Made by a program: the position numbers and the translations under genes. A stretch of 64,000 nucleotides of DNA from Metridium senile. Lineage: Eukaryota > Cnidaria > Anthozoa > Actiniaria > Metridiidae. This document shows, in pieces, positions 20,087-31,459 of the stretch (position 1 is the stretch's first letter; each line of letters opens with the position of its first letter). The stretch covers positions 10,611,741 through 10,675,740 of the forward strand of contig OX459110.1 of NCBI GenBank assembly GCA_949775045.1, in the 5' to 3' direction. The notes below the pieces were generated by a model. The model made no database searches and was not told where the DNA came from. It worked only from the letters and a program-made list of their open reading frames with translations.

Positions 20087-20446
20087 CAGTAAAACGCCGC
20101 GTATAAGAACCTAAAATTTAAGAACTCATTTCACTTGTTTTGTTTGTAAAAAGAGAGCCATGTGCAAAAGCATTGACCTGTATGTAAATAAAATAGGAAG
20201 AAATATATTTTAATGATGAAGTGAGTGATGCTAATAAAACCTAGATAGCCTGATTTAAGAACCTGTCCGGCTGAAATTTTCACTTGTTTTTTTTTTTGTA
20301 AAAAGAGAGCCATGTGCAAAAGCATTGACCTGTATGTAAAAAAAAAATAGGAAGAAAGGTGTTGTAATGATTTATACCATTTATATAAGAACCTGTTCCG
20401 GCTGACTGACTGAAAAATCTAGGTTCTTATACGCGGGGTTTTACAG
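20087..20446. mobile_element. pogo/Tigger-like MITE with TA duplication, next to the GPCR stop codon
   Basis: Left end TA-CAGTAAAACGCCGCGTAT; right end CGCGGGGTTTTACAG-TA. AAGAACCT continues both arms. The interior has a duplicated block (AAAAAGAGAGCCATGTGCAA at about 20148 and 20300). CAGT(A/G)-type TIRs with TA duplications are typical of pogo/Tigger Tc1-mariner relatives. It ends 32 bp from the GPCR stop, so the 3' UTR of that gene probably includes it. Confidence 0.8.
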
Positions 20447-20478
20447 TATTTGTTTCACCAAGCAATACTGTCTAATTG

Positions 20479-21423
20479 TTACGTACTTATGCACATACAG
20501 GATTTCGATATCTTCCTTATCTCCGTCTGAAAGTCCTTCCTTAGTAATGCATACACAACAAAGTTGATTGCTGATTTAAAATGCAGTAAAGTAAATATTA
20601 TAAAATGAACAGGACTGCCGTATAAAGGCATATTACAAAACCATAGTGTGCAGATGGTCAGCCATTGATATAGCGCACTGCATATGATAAACACTACCAC
20701 TATTATCCCTACAGCTTTCATCGTATCATCCTTGTATTTACATGGATTGCCATTACTTCGGCCAAAGTTTGTCGCTATTTGCATGTGTTGTTTTTTAATC
20801 ACTTTCTTATGTTTTCGCACCACTGCTACGATTGTTATATACGCGTACATCATGAATACACTTGGGATAAGAGCAAATATGATCATGTGAGCGGCTGTAT
20901 GGATAAACCTCGCATTATCGTGGTTTACATTGGGCATGAACTCAGTGACCAGAAATGGTATGTTCGATAACAACGCAATCCACCAAGCTGAGTGAATTAG
21001 ATGGTAGACTTTCCTCGATGTTAACATACAGTTACGATATGTAAATGGGTGTACCACGGCCAAGTATCGATCAAACGTCAACACACATAGATTTGTTACC
21101 GACGCAGTTAGGAAAACACTTTGAAAATAGACGATGATATTCCATGTCATATTAGTACAAGTTATATGAGCAAAGAAGCATAGAAATCTTGACGGTGCGT
21201 AGAGGGCACCGACACATAGGTCCGCTACAGCGAGCGATAACACGAACCAGTTTGGTGATGCTGGCTTGTGTAGGTTTTTTCTTGTGCATATGAGATAGAT
21301 CACCGTCCCGTTGCCTATAAGAGACAGCACAGCTATGACTCCTAGAACGATTGTATCCCACAAAGGTGGACTTCCATCTTCGAAATGCGTGTAGCTCTCG
21401 CTCGCATTCTTGGTTGTATTCAT
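20479..21423 (-). CDS. class A (rhodopsin-like) orphan G protein-coupled receptor, intronless
   Basis: 314 aa, seven hydrophobic segments, plasma-membrane receptor coupling to G proteins; ligand unknown. TM1 holds GN38, TM2 SLAVAD68, TM3 ends with DRY 118-120 followed by LAVVHP, TM5 has FALIP. TM6 lacks the CWxP motif (CSALYQW instead), and TM7 has NFVVY (287-291) in place of NPxxY. The usual TM3 disulfide cysteine position is W94 and the short second extracellular loop has no cysteine, features shared with melanocortin/S1P/cannabinoid-type receptors. N2 and N6 are in N-glycosylation sequons. It lies between two MITEs (20087-20446 and 21578-21871). Single-exon receptors of this style are numerous in anthozoans. 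A functional gene is likely since the frame is intact; the ligand class cannot be told. Confidence 0.9.
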   Translation of the reverse strand: MNTTKNASESYTHFEDGSPPLWDTIVLGVIAVLSLIGNGTVIYLICTRKNLHKPASPNWFVLSLAVADLCVGALYAPSRFLCFFAHITCTNMTWNIIVYFQSVFLTASVTNLCVLTFDRYLAVVHPFTYRNCMLTSRKVYHLIHSAWWIALLSNIPFLVTEFMPNVNHDNARFIHTAAHMIIFALIPSVFMMYAYITIVAVVRKHKKVIKKQHMQIATNFGRSNGNPCKYKDDTMKAVGIIVVVFIICSALYQWLTICTLWFCNMPLYGSPVHFIIFTLLHFKSAINFVVYALLRKDFQTEIRKISKSCMCIST

Positions 21424-21577
21424 GTTGTGTTTAGTATAGAGTTATCGTGACTAGCAAGCCCCTGTAGTATTTGCGATAATTACTCAATATCTTTGCCACC
21501 TATTATAAAACAAAAAAAACGTACAAATTACTTTCTTAATTAGAGACGTGCTGATTTAAAGAGTATTTCAATAAATA

Positions 21578-21871
21578 TACACCTATTTCAAAAATCGTTG
21601 TCGCAGCAGAAGCTACAGTCCACACTCTGAAGCCTGTAAAGGATGTCAGTTATATTGACTTAATTTGTGATTTATTGCACATTTTGTAAAGAAATATTTG
21701 TATTTATATCTACCACTGCAACAACTTGTTATGGTCATAAAACACAAACACGTACAACCAAAATATGCTATGAATAAATCGATAACAAGAGTAGAAATAC
21801 CGACATCATTTGCAGGCTTCAGAGTGTGGACTGTGGCTTTGTTTGCGACAACGATTTTTGAAATAGGTGTA
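21578..21871. mobile_element. MITE, TA/CACCTATTTC family, upstream of the GPCR
   Basis: TACACCTATTTCAAAAATCG at the left and CGATTTTTGAAATAGGTGTA at the right. The arms extend about 90 bp through ACAGTCCACACTCTGAAGCC. It starts 155 bp upstream of the GPCR start codon. Sister copies at 24161-24454 and (diverged) 5287-5580; remnants at 51843-52440. Confidence 0.85.
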
Positions 21872-21954
21872 TCTTTCAGAACCTATAGTCAACTGTCCTA
21901 TATGACTCGTAGCGCGCACATGGAAAGTGCGCTGTATATATTATATTCCATGGC

Positions 21955-22990
21955 ATTATAAAGCATATTTGAACATATTTCAATGGCAAGTGCGCTATAT
22001 GTTGTCCATATCATTATAAAGCCTATATTTGAACATATTTCACATGGCAAATGCGCTATATAAATTCTATATCATTATAAAGCCTATATTTAAACATATT
22101 ATACAAATAAAGTGCGCTATATAAATTTGAAATCATTATAAAGCGCATTTGAACATATCACTTCACAGGAATTAAAAGTTCGCTATATAAATTCCATACC
22201 ACGTTCTGCAATTGAACAGAGAAGCACAACTTAGACTTACGGTCAGCGTGTCCCTTACTGACGTTGTGTACTCTAATCCTTCGTGGGAGTTAAAATAGAG
22301 GATAATTATTCACCAAAAAAAACAGAGTGCTACGCATCGAACAAATGAGTGTTACTCGCGTTTGAGACTTAAATCCCTCATCGGAGGGGGAAAAATGGTA
22401 GCTTATGCAACCGTTGAGTATATGACTTCCTCACATGTAGAAGTCAACATGGAACTTATACACTGTTTTATGTGTCAATAATCCATATCCATATTCCATA
22501 TCCGATTATAAAGAGCATTTGAACATATTACATATTATGGAAAGTGCACTTTATAAATTGCAAAAAATAATAACTTATACACTGTTGAGTCTGAACTCAC
22601 GTGTAGAAGTCAACATGGAACTTACACACTGTTTTATGTGTCAATAATCGATCCATATACATATTCCATATCCGATTATAAAGCGCATTTGAACATATTA
22701 CACATGTGCGCTTTATAAATTGCCAAACATAGTAACTTATACTGTTGAGTATGTGACTTCCTCACGTGTAGAAGTCAACATGGAACTTATACACTGTTTT
22801 ATGCTTCTATAATCGATCCATATACATATTCCATATTCGATTATAAAGCGCATTTGAAAATATTACATATTATGTAAAGTGCGCTTTTAAAATTGCAAAA
22901 AATACAACAAACTTATACAACGTTGAGTCTGACTTCCTTACGTGTAAATCCTTTGTATAAGTCAACGTGGAAACCTATGCACCGTATAAA
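21955..22990 (+). repeat. tandem arrays with two unit types
   Basis: About 21955-22200 has units of about 60 bp with CATTATAAAGC, TTTGAACATATT and GTGCGCTATATAAATT. About 22330-22990 has about 190-bp units containing the same core plus GTAGAAGTCAACATGGAACT and ACACTGTTTTATG. The second type thus grew from the first. Confidence 0.75.
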
Positions 22991-23034
22991 GAGAGTGAAT
23001 TACTGATGATTTATGCGTTAATGTCTTAAATCGT

Positions 23035-23640
23035 AAACAAAAAGTAGTTTATACACCGTAAAAAAGGAATGTTACCGTTGTATATGGTACAATCCTTAAT
23101 CATATAGTAAAAAAAACTGCTCGTAAAAAGAGAATGTTACCGTTGTATATGGTACAATCCTTAATCATATAGTAAATAAAACTGCTCGTAAAAAGAGAAT
23201 GTTACCGTTGTATATGCATGGTACAATATTTAATTAATCCTTAATCATATAGTAAAAAGCTGCTCGTAAAAAGAGTGTTTTACTGATCCCTTTATACGGT
23301 GATAATCCTCAATGCGGGTAAACAAATATACACTAGTACATCGTAAAATATGAGTCTTACTTACTGACGTTTTGGTCACCGCGTAAATCTTTTGGAGACT
23401 TGAAAAATATTGACTTTATCACGTTCAATCGAGTGAAAAAAATAACTTTAATCCTTCATAGGAATAAACAAGGAGTACATCGTAAAATATGAGTCTTACT
23501 TACTGACGTTTTGGTCAACGCGTAAATCTTTTGGAGACTTGAAAAATCGTGACTTGATTATTCAACCGAGTTAAAAAAAATATCTCTAATCCTTCAAGGA
23601 GTAAACAAGGAGTAGCTTGCTTTCAGTTTTACAAACAAAC
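23035..23640 (+). repeat. two further tandem arrays
   Basis: 23040-23290: about 75-bp units with GAATGTTACCGTTGTATATG and CCTTAATCATATAGTAAA. 23330-23640: two units of about 130 bp with GTACATCGTAAAATATGAGT and ACTGACGTTTTGGTCA. ACTGACGTTTTG recalls the TACTGACGTTTCG end of the hammerhead-like repeat. Confidence 0.75.
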
Positions 23641-24160
23641 TGTCAATAGATTACTTACCGACGTTTTGAAGTTCGACAATTAATCCTTCATCGGAGTGAA
23701 CGAAGAATGACAAATGTTACGCGCTCGTGAGATTTAGAAGTTGTTGTTGTCACCTGTAATAGACAAGAATACTGATTTACAAGCGTGTTTTAGTACATTA
23801 TATATACGTGACAGCCATATAGACAAATGTATTTATCTAATTCATGGTATTGATTTAGACGTGCATGTGTATATATTTATAGATATCTCACACTGATATA
23901 CAACCATTTTAAAAAGGTTGTCGTTACGACAGTTTATTTCAAGGCCGAGGGGGATTATGGGTATACATTTAACATACATGAGTCTGGTATACGTGAGAAA
24001 ATGAACGAGATTTGTACTTTGGTAATTATTCTCGTTAAAACTGTGGAGATTGTTATCGAGGTATTTGATATTCAGCTCAGCTTCAGTGAACATGTTTGCT
24101 GTAGACATTGTGGCTGGCTTCTGTAGCCAATACCATTTTTCATTTTGAAGCCATTGAGTA

Positions 24161-24454
24161 TACACCTATTTCAAAAATCGTTGTCGCAATCAAAACTACA
24201 GTCCACACTCTGAAGCCTGCAAAGGATGTCGGTATTTCTTCTCTTGTTATCGATTTATCCATAGCATATTTTGGTTGAACGTGTTTGTATTATATGAACA
24301 TAACAAATTGTTGCATGGGAAGAATATGAAACAAATATTTATTTAAAAAGCGCATAATAAATCACACATTCAGTTCATATTACCGACATCCTTTGCAAGC
24401 TTTAGAGTGATGACTGTAGCTTCGGCTGCGACAACGATTTTTAAAACAGGTGTA
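24161..24454. mobile_element. MITE, TA/CACCTATTTC family
   Basis: The left end TACACCTATTTCAAAAATCG pairs with the right end CGATTTTTAAAACAGGTGTA. Sub-terminal ACAGTCCACACTCTGAAGCC is shared with 21578-21871, and the interior shows ATAACAAATTGTTGCATGG in place of the CTACCACTGCAACA block. Confidence 0.85.
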
Positions 24455-24814
24455 AATCCATAATTCCTGTCAATCTTGTAAGAAAGTATTCTCTTGTTCA
24501 ATCTCTATTAAAATAGTTGTAGATTTGAACAGCTGGATGGCTTAGCCATCGTTTAATGCTATACATTATAACGCACGTTATTTTAATCCGTGGGAGGAAC
24601 ACTTCCTTTCACACGATGTTTATATTCCATTGTCTTAGCGTTGTTAGTAATTTAGTATCCACTTGATGTTCCTCTCATTGTCGGCTCGACGCTCTCGTGG
24701 TGTGAATGAAAGGCAACCATGCTGATGAACAGATATTCACTTTTACAATCTGGTAACTCGAGCAAACGTTAATTGGGTTATCCGGGCTAAAATTATAGTA
24801 ACTGGCATGGCGGA

Positions 24815-25090
24815 AAGCAATTGATTTTAGTTCGAGTTTCGAGGGAAAATTACAGATACTTTAGATATAGCGCAAATGATCAATCGATTTTTGTTCGAGT
24901 TTCGAGGGTAAAATTACACCGGACTCTATTGCGCAAATCAATCGATTTTAGTTCGTGTTCCGAGGGTAAAATTACAGATTCTCTTAAGCGCAAAGCAATC
25001 GATTTTGGTTCGTGTTTCGAGGGAAAATTACAGATACTCTAAAGCGCAAATCAATCGATTTTTGTTCGAGTTTCAAGGTAAAATTACAGA
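24815..25090 (+). repeat. tandem array, unit about 60 bp
   Basis: About five units with GCAAATCAATCGATTTT, GTTCGAGTTTCGAGGG and AAAATTACAGATACTCT. ATCGAT and TTCGA recur in each unit. The ORF at 24821-25042 is this repeat. Confidence 0.8.
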
Positions 25091-25679
25091 AACACAATTG
25101 ATACTAAATATAAGCTCAAATCAGTCATGCAAGATTGGGTTCGTGTAATTATCAGAGGCTCGAATTAAGAGAATTATTCTTTAGTAGCTAGTAACTATAC
25201 CATTTTGTATTTGAAATTGAAAATGAAATTATTGTTCTACTGGTTCTTTATCTCTGTTATAGTTGAATTGACGGCCAGTCACGTGATATAGCAAGATAAA
25301 CCACTTCAATCAAAAAAGTAATTTGACTTGCTCATCATTTATGGATGAAATCGTAAAAATATTATGATTTGTCTTCACTTGTTTGTAGATCCTTAACTCT
25401 GCAGCGAAAGTGCGTAGTTTTTTTAATATAATATTTCATTTCTGATTCGGCGTTACTTATAATTTGTCCCTTCTTTTCATTAATATTTTAATATGTTTTT
25501 TTTATTCGTGTATTTTGGTCTTGTAATTGAAGATATAATTCATAATATTTTTAGATCCTTGTCGTCTTTCTATAAAATAACTATAATTGATTTATCAAGT
25601 CCTCGACTTAAATCTCATTCCTTTTTATATATTTATGTACACATTTATCCCTTTGTTGGTTGCTTAAGTTTGTTCATTT

Positions 25680-25912
25680 ATTCATCCGTCCATTCATCCA
25701 TCCATTCAGTCAGCCATCCATCCATTCATTCATTTGCTCATCCATTCATTTATAACTTCATTCAATCATTCATCCATCCATTCGTTTGATCATCCAACCA
25801 TCCATCCAACTACCCAACCATCCATCCATCCATTCATTCATTTATTCATTCATTCATTTATTCATTCATTCATTCATTCATTCATTCATTCGTTGATTCA
25901 TTTCATACCATT
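25680..25912 (+). repeat. (ATTC/ATCC)n tetranucleotide tract
   Basis: CATTCATTCATCCATCC-type repeat; the His/Ile/Ser-rich ORFs over it are artefacts. A longer tract of the same kind lies at 33040-33460. Confidence 0.9.
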
Positions 25913-25921
25913 CTTTCTTTA

Positions 25922-26201
25922 TCTACAATCATTGTCAAAAGTAGTTGGCACGATTTTAGTATTTTATCTCATAGTGACTACTTCATTTATTTTAAGTATA
26001 AAAAATTCCCCCCCCCCCCCCCCTTCCCCCCACATCAATGTTGGTGTGAAATGATAGCGCATTGACAGGTCAACCACACAAGCACCAAACAATGACTCCC
26101 TCCTCAACATTGCGAAGGGGGGTGGGGGGAGTAATAGAATTTCAGCAGTGCTAAAATTACTTTATCACATTCGTGCCAACACTTTTGTCAATGATTGTAG
26201 A
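25922..26201. mobile_element. MITE with TA duplication and TCTACAATCATTG termini
   Basis: Left TA-TCTACAATCATTGTCAAAA; right TTTTGTCAATGATTGTAGA-TA. GTTGGCACGA and TCGTGCCAAC continue the arms. The interior contains a C tract and a G tract facing each other (about 26006 and 26115). Confidence 0.8.
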
Positions 26202-26610
26202 TACCTCTCTCTATGCTTTCATTATAGTACTTCTATCACTGCCATTAATTAACAAGCACTCTAAATAGAGCAGTCAGTCAAATATCTCCTGATGCATGAG
26301 CGCTAAGCAATCAATTGTTTGTGAATTATCTTATAAGAAAGATCTGGATCTGCGTGGTAGCGGTAATGGATGTTTTATCACGATTGATTAAAAGCAAGGA
26401 CTTTCAGAAGTATTTAAGGAACTGGACTCGGTTATTTGTATATCACTCGATTGGTGCTAAATCGGGATGAACTCTAGATTACAAATATAAAAAGGCATGA
26501 AGTCAATTGAAGTAATACCATGTATAAAAGACGCGTACGAATTGAATACAAAAATAACTATCTACTTAAAACTTTATGTTTCAAAGCTTTGATGAGAATT
26601 TGTCTTAGTA

Positions 26611-26758
26611 CTGAGCCCCTCCCAGGGTTTTTTATAGGGATCAAGGGAGCACGGGCATTTAAGAAGGGATACTGCCAAATTATTTTCAGGGAACAAGGGA
26701 GCAAAATATGACAAAACAATAGTTTTTTTGGATCATGGGAGCCCTGGGAGGGGCTCAG
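26611..26758. mobile_element. MITE with TA duplication and CTGAGCCCCTCCCAGGG ends
   Basis: TA-CTGAGCCCCTCCCAGGG at the left and CCCTGGGAGGGGCTCAG-TA at the right are perfect 17-bp inverted repeats. The interior has two GGGAGC/AAGGGAGCA-type repeats. Confidence 0.8.
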
Positions 26759-26759
26759 T

Positions 26760-27560
26760 AATGTTACTCTTTCATATGAACTCAAGCACTCCATTAATTG
26801 AACCAGGATTTGCACTAACTCCGGAATTACTCTATAGGTACTATTTTAATTAAACGAGTATTTGTACTAGCTCAGGATTACCTATGTAAACTTATTATTA
26901 TTCAGTTACTATTTTTAAGTGCATTTAAGAGAGTAGAGTTAAATCAAAATTAGCACAAACCCAAGAATTCCACCAGAAGTATTATTAACAATTAAACCCG
27001 GCACTGAGAAATAGCATTAATCTTAACTAGCGAGTTAAGATAGGTAATATATATAATGAAATTGGTAACACCGTAAAAATGTCAACTTAATTTTACTCAG
27101 CTCTATATACAGGATTAGCATTAAACGAGTTTTCGCGGTTACTAAATCTGAACAGCAAACGCTAATCCATGCCGCAGGATTATCTCCATAGTAACAGTCC
27201 CTGTATTCAATTGATTAGCCCCTTTAGTTGGTTCTCAAATATACCACCATGTTTACATTGTTCAAGATCACTAGTGTTTCCATAGCGCCGACGATATCGT
27301 GTCTCTAGTTGATAATTGGTGGCGTGCGTGATATGGCGGTAATTCTACATTTGATAACCGTGATTCAGACTTGTGTTGATATTGACCACACAATACTGTT
27401 GCTTTTTGTTGCGTGATGATACGTGATGATACGGTTCTGTTGTGTTCAGTTCGATGTGTAATTGTACGTTACATTCATGGGTAAAGAAGTGATATTTTAC
27501 GTGTACCTTTACGTAATTTTATACATGATTAACGGGAACTGTTACGCTTTTCATACGTGA
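26760..27560. other. gene-free stretch
   Basis: A fragment of the dispersed TAACACCGTAAAAATGTCAAC repeat lies near 27045-27110. Nothing else recognised. Confidence 0.4.
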
Positions 27561-28000
27561 TAAAACATTGTAACAATTGTTATGACGTGGTAATCTTGCG
27601 TGAATGTACGTTATGAAACGATACGATGACTTCATCGTTACGTTATTCATACGTTATTCATACGTTATTCATACGGTACGCTAGCGATGAGGAGTTGTTG
27701 CGTTTAATGTACATTGTGATACGTTATGGTTACGTTGAATATACGTGAATCTTCGTTATCGTCGCGTTCAATAAGCGTGATTCGGTACACTTCAAGTATC
27801 GCGTGAGATTAGGATATAGTTGTGATCGATATAATCGTTTCGTTTTTCGATGAGGAGATATTGCGTTTAATAAACATTGTAATATGTTATGGTTACGTTT
27901 AATATACGTGATTCTTCGTTATCGTCGCGTTCAATAAGCGTGATTCGGTGAATTACTTCAAGTATTGCGTGATTGATAAGAATATAGTTGTGATCGATAT
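27560..28000 (+). repeat. duplication of about 155 bp rich in ACGTTA/CGTGAT
   Basis: A unit from 27686 to 27832 recurs at 27848-28000 (shared CTTCGTTATCGTCGCGTTCA and AATAAGCGTGATTCGGT). Short TACGTTATTCA repeats precede it at 27638-27675. Confidence 0.75.
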
Positions 28001-28209
28001 ATATATATGTTCTAGAGTAATACGTGCAAGAAAAAGTAGACACGATAATATTATATTGAGACACCAATTAACGAGATTCATTTTACATTAGTGCTATTTG
28101 ATAAAACAATAGCAGTTGTGCAATAATATCGTCACTTTAAACCATCCATTCATTTGTAGAAGTTAAAATTTAGAACGCAAACACTATATCCACGAATAGA
28201 TTCAAAGAG

Positions 28210-28317
28210 ACTTTTCCCGAATTCGCACGGCTGATCACGAAACATGTTTCAAGTCGAGTCTGGAGTGGTTGAATTTGCATTCACTGTTTTTAATCTACTA
28301 GCGAATTCGGGAAAAAA
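28210..28317. repeat. hairpin with CTTTTCCCGAATTCGC arms
   Basis: CTTTTCCCGAATTCGC at the left pairs with GCGAATTCGGGAAAA at the right. 28318-28735 shows nothing recognised. Confidence 0.55.
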
Positions 28318-28734
28318 AATTGTTCTTTCTTCATTAGCCACTATCAGATACTTGCAAACTGTTAACGATCATTGTTTTTAACGAATCATTTTTCCTTCAA
28401 TGATTTTTCTCTATCTGTGAATTTTGTTTTGCTTCCTTTTGAAACATGTTTTAAGAGCAAGGCTAAGTGGAAATCTAAATATTGATGGTTTCAAAGGATA
28501 CTTGAAATGTTATGAAAAGATTGAAAATTATATTGCAGTCAAAAATAATAAGGTGCCTTTCGTCCTGACTAAATATGCAAACATAAGAAAAGCATTGAAT
28601 ATAATGTCAATATAATGCAAACAAAACAGAGTGTGAATATTATGCAAACTGTAAAATTATAATATTGTTTATTTGTAATTAGCTGTTGATGAAATACACA
28701 ATTAAAGACATTACTGTTAAAAAATAAAGAAAGT

Positions 28735-29065
28735 AAAGAAAAATAATTATAGTTTCGTTGGTGTTTGTTAGAATGTTGTCTGGTCGACTATAGTGCTAGT
28801 AAGTGACTTGTCACTAAATTAAAACTTTAAGGAAGTTACTATTTTGCTTTTATTCCATTGTTTTCGTTCCAATTTATTAAAAGGTTTCCCTTTTCAATCA
28901 AATATTTATTATTGTTTCGTTATATTTGGTGTTTCTTAGAATGTCGTCTTGTCGACTAGTGTCAGTAAGTGACTTGTCACTAAATTAAAACTTTTAGGGA
29001 GTTACTTTAATTCCATTGTTTTCGTTCCAATCTATTACCAGTTTCCCTTTTCAATCAAATATTTA
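28735..29065 (+). repeat. tandem duplication of about 175 bp
   Basis: GTAAGTGACTTGTCACTAAA (about 28799 and 28965), GTTTTCGTTCCAATTTATTA-type and TTTCCCTTTTCAATCAAATA blocks occur twice in the same order. Confidence 0.75.
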
Positions 29066-29216
29066 TTTTTATATGTGACTAGATGTTGTATTTTAAATTT
29101 GCAGCACTGGAAAAACAAACAATATAGTCTAGTTCTGTATATTGAGATCTATATCTTTCTTATGATCCATTCATTTATTTTAGGTAGAACTAATGACTTT
29201 CTTGTTTTCTTTCTAG

Positions 29217-29350
29217 TTTTCGTAACGTCAGTAAAGTTAAGTTAACATTTTTTACAGTGTTATAAATTTCATTCTATTACCTATCGTTTATATCAAACAC
29301 CGACGCAGCCTATACTAGTTTACTCGCTAGTTTCCATTTATATTTTCATA
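29217..29350 (+). mobile_element. hammerhead-like dispersed repeat, 3' part
   Basis: Begins at CGTAACGTCAGTAAAGTTAA, continues TTTTTTACAGTGTTATAAAT and ends TACTAGTTTACTCGCTAGTT, matching the tails of the 35.4-35.8 kb copies. The ribozyme-like core is missing here. Confidence 0.6.
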
Positions 29351-29516
29351 TGTTACATTAGTTCTAATTATAAAACAGGAACACACACAATACGAGGGAA
29401 ATGTCCACATTTTCCGCAATTATCAACCCTGGCATCTCTTTCTTACCAACTTCCGTTTACTTTACGAAAAGCTGAACAAATACGATTTGTTTCAGCTTGA
29501 TGACTTAATTTTATTC

Positions 29517-29630
29517 AGCTGGAGATGGTTGTACGAAGCCTGAATAGCGCTATCCACCGGATAGCGCTATACACTGGATAACTCTAATCCAGTGGATAAC
29601 TTTATCCAGGCTTCATACAACTGGCCCCTG
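29517..29630. mobile_element. MITE with CAGGGGCCAGTTGTA-type ends
   Basis: GGTTGTACGAAGCCTGAATA at the left and the right end TTCATACAACTGGCCCCTG are inverted; inner TATCCACCGGATAGCGC-type repeats. Matches 57884-58020, whose left end CAGGGGCC is intact. Confidence 0.65.
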
Positions 29631-29739
29631 GAAGTGATTCTTTAGAATAGTTAAAATATGGTTCAATTTGGCGTTCAGCCGAGAAAATGTTGTTTTTAGT
29701 GCAATTAGAATTAAATAAAAATAGTTGTTTATACATCTG

Positions 29740-29970
29740 TCCACATGCAAAAGAGTGTTACCGACTTTTCAGACTTAATTTAAGAAGTTGGATAAAATAT
29801 ATAGCTTGAACAACGCGTTAAAGAGAGTGTTACTGACTTTTCAGATGTAATAAGAAGTTGTATAAAATACCATAGCTTATACAACGCGTTAATTAAAGAG
29901 GGTGTTATGGACGTTTCTCCTATGTTGGAATACAAAATGGTAACTTATACATCGCGTTTAAGAGAATGTT
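29740..29970 (+). repeat. tandem repeat, unit about 75 bp
   Basis: AAGAGAGTGTTACTGACTTTTC and AACTTATACATCGCGTT-type blocks in three to four units; related in style to 22330-23290. 29971-30444 is otherwise featureless. Confidence 0.6.
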
Positions 29971-30444
29971 ACTTAATGTTGTTTCTTGCAGACGACTTGA
30001 CATTCATTTATATATAGTTTCTTCAATTTCATAGCCGTCATTATTAGTTTCGATCCCAGATCTTCCTTATTAAATTGTGTACTATTTAGGATTAAGATTA
30101 AATATTTCGGTATATAGTTTTAATCTTTTGAAGATTACCCTTCGCGAAATCGAAACCCAGAAATCATAGAAAGATATAAATTAAACAGATTACTATATAC
30201 TAAAAATAATACTAGACATGACTTAAAATAATCGCTACACTTACATATACAGTTTTTCTTTAGATGTCAGTGAAGAGCGGATAGAGTCGATGTTCATATG
30301 GCTGGCATCTAGAATAAATATATTTAGATCTCTACATGCTCTATACACTGTTCCTTGTTAAAATGAATGTATGTTTGTAGTAGTTTGGCAACTATATTTA
30401 CTTGATAGGCAGTCTGTCATGACTACATATGTCTGGCATGTCTT

Positions 30445-30589
30445 AGACTGCGAGCAGTCCCTACTTTTCCCTCCGAATTCAGAAAATTTTAACTTTAATA
30501 TCCCCGCTCGTCCGTGTTTTATTTAAATGCTCATTTTTCTCTCGTTTTCCTCGGAATCTGGAGGGAAAAGAAGGGACTGTTCGCAGTCT
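30445..30589. mobile_element. MITE with AGACTGCGAGCAGTCCCT ends
   Basis: The left end AGACTGCGAGCAGTCCCTAC pairs with the right end AGGGACTGTTCGCAGTCT. TTTCCCTCCGAATTC continues against GAATCTGGAGGGAAAA. A half-copy is at 33465-33622. Confidence 0.75.
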
Positions 30590-30604
30590 AGCATGTCTAC
30601 AAAT

Positions 30605-31020
30605 GTCTACAAATGTGATACACCTGTTTAAAAAGGTTGTCCAGTAACTAGGAAGTTGGAACATCAATGACAAATAAATGATTGAGAAAACTTTACAGGA
30701 AATCACCTGTTTAAAAAGGTTGTCCAAGGTAATAACTAGGTAATAAGCTCAATGACAGAAATTATGGAGAGAACTTAACAGAAAATCACCTGTTTAAAAA
30801 GGTTGTCCAAGGCAGTAACTAGGAAATTGGAACACCAATGACATAAATGATTGAGAGATAACTTTAAAGAAATTCACCTGTTTGAAAAGGTTGTCCAAGG
30901 TAGTAACTATAGGTAAGTTCAATGACTTGCAGAAACTATGGAGAGAACTTAATAAGCTTTACAGTAATTTACCTGTTTGAAAAGGTTGTCCATGGCAAGA
31001 ACTAGAACATTTGAAGATCA
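30605..31020 (+). repeat. tandem array, unit about 115 bp, of a CACCTGTTTAAAAAGGTTGTCC motif
   Basis: Five repeats start with ACCTGTTTAAAAAGGTTGTC (about 30623, 30707, 30788, 30878, 30970). The motif matches the ends of the TA/CACC MITE group and the array at 14320-14725. Confidence 0.8.
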
Positions 31021-31459
31021 ATGGCAGAATGAATTATGGAGAGAACTTTACATCTATTTTATACGGAATTCTCTATTTAAGTAAAAATTAAAAGCATTCA
31101 CGTTTCATCAATTAACCTGTATTTTTTTTTTTTTAAACCAAGCTTTCAGGCTACTATCCCATCATCAGGGTGCTTACCCTGAAGGTTTAGTCGTTACAAC
31201 TGCTTTGATATCTACTTATCAACATAATTTGTGATTTTTTACACGTTTTTCAAGAAATTGTTTTTTTTTTTTTTGTCGCCACCCTTCCACTTCAACAACT
31301 TGTTATAGTAATATAACACCAACACGTACAGCCAAAAAACAATCGATAGCAAGAGAAAAAATAACGACATCCTTTGCGACAATGATTTGTACCTCAACAA
31401 TAATGTTCCTCAAAATAAGAAATATTGTGCACACCACAATTTATTATTTTTGTTGATAT

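Noticed and set aside
19861..20106. Exon-like ORF with LLPPYRNKMFQLLSLKPHIPS
   Set aside because: Looks coding in places and follows TTCAG, but has no recognised family, no partner exons, and runs into a MITE. Not supportable as a gene.
28424..28615. 63-codon ORF with MFCFLLKHVLRARLSG
   Set aside because: No family recognised, no splice partners, AT-rich composition equal to the flanks.
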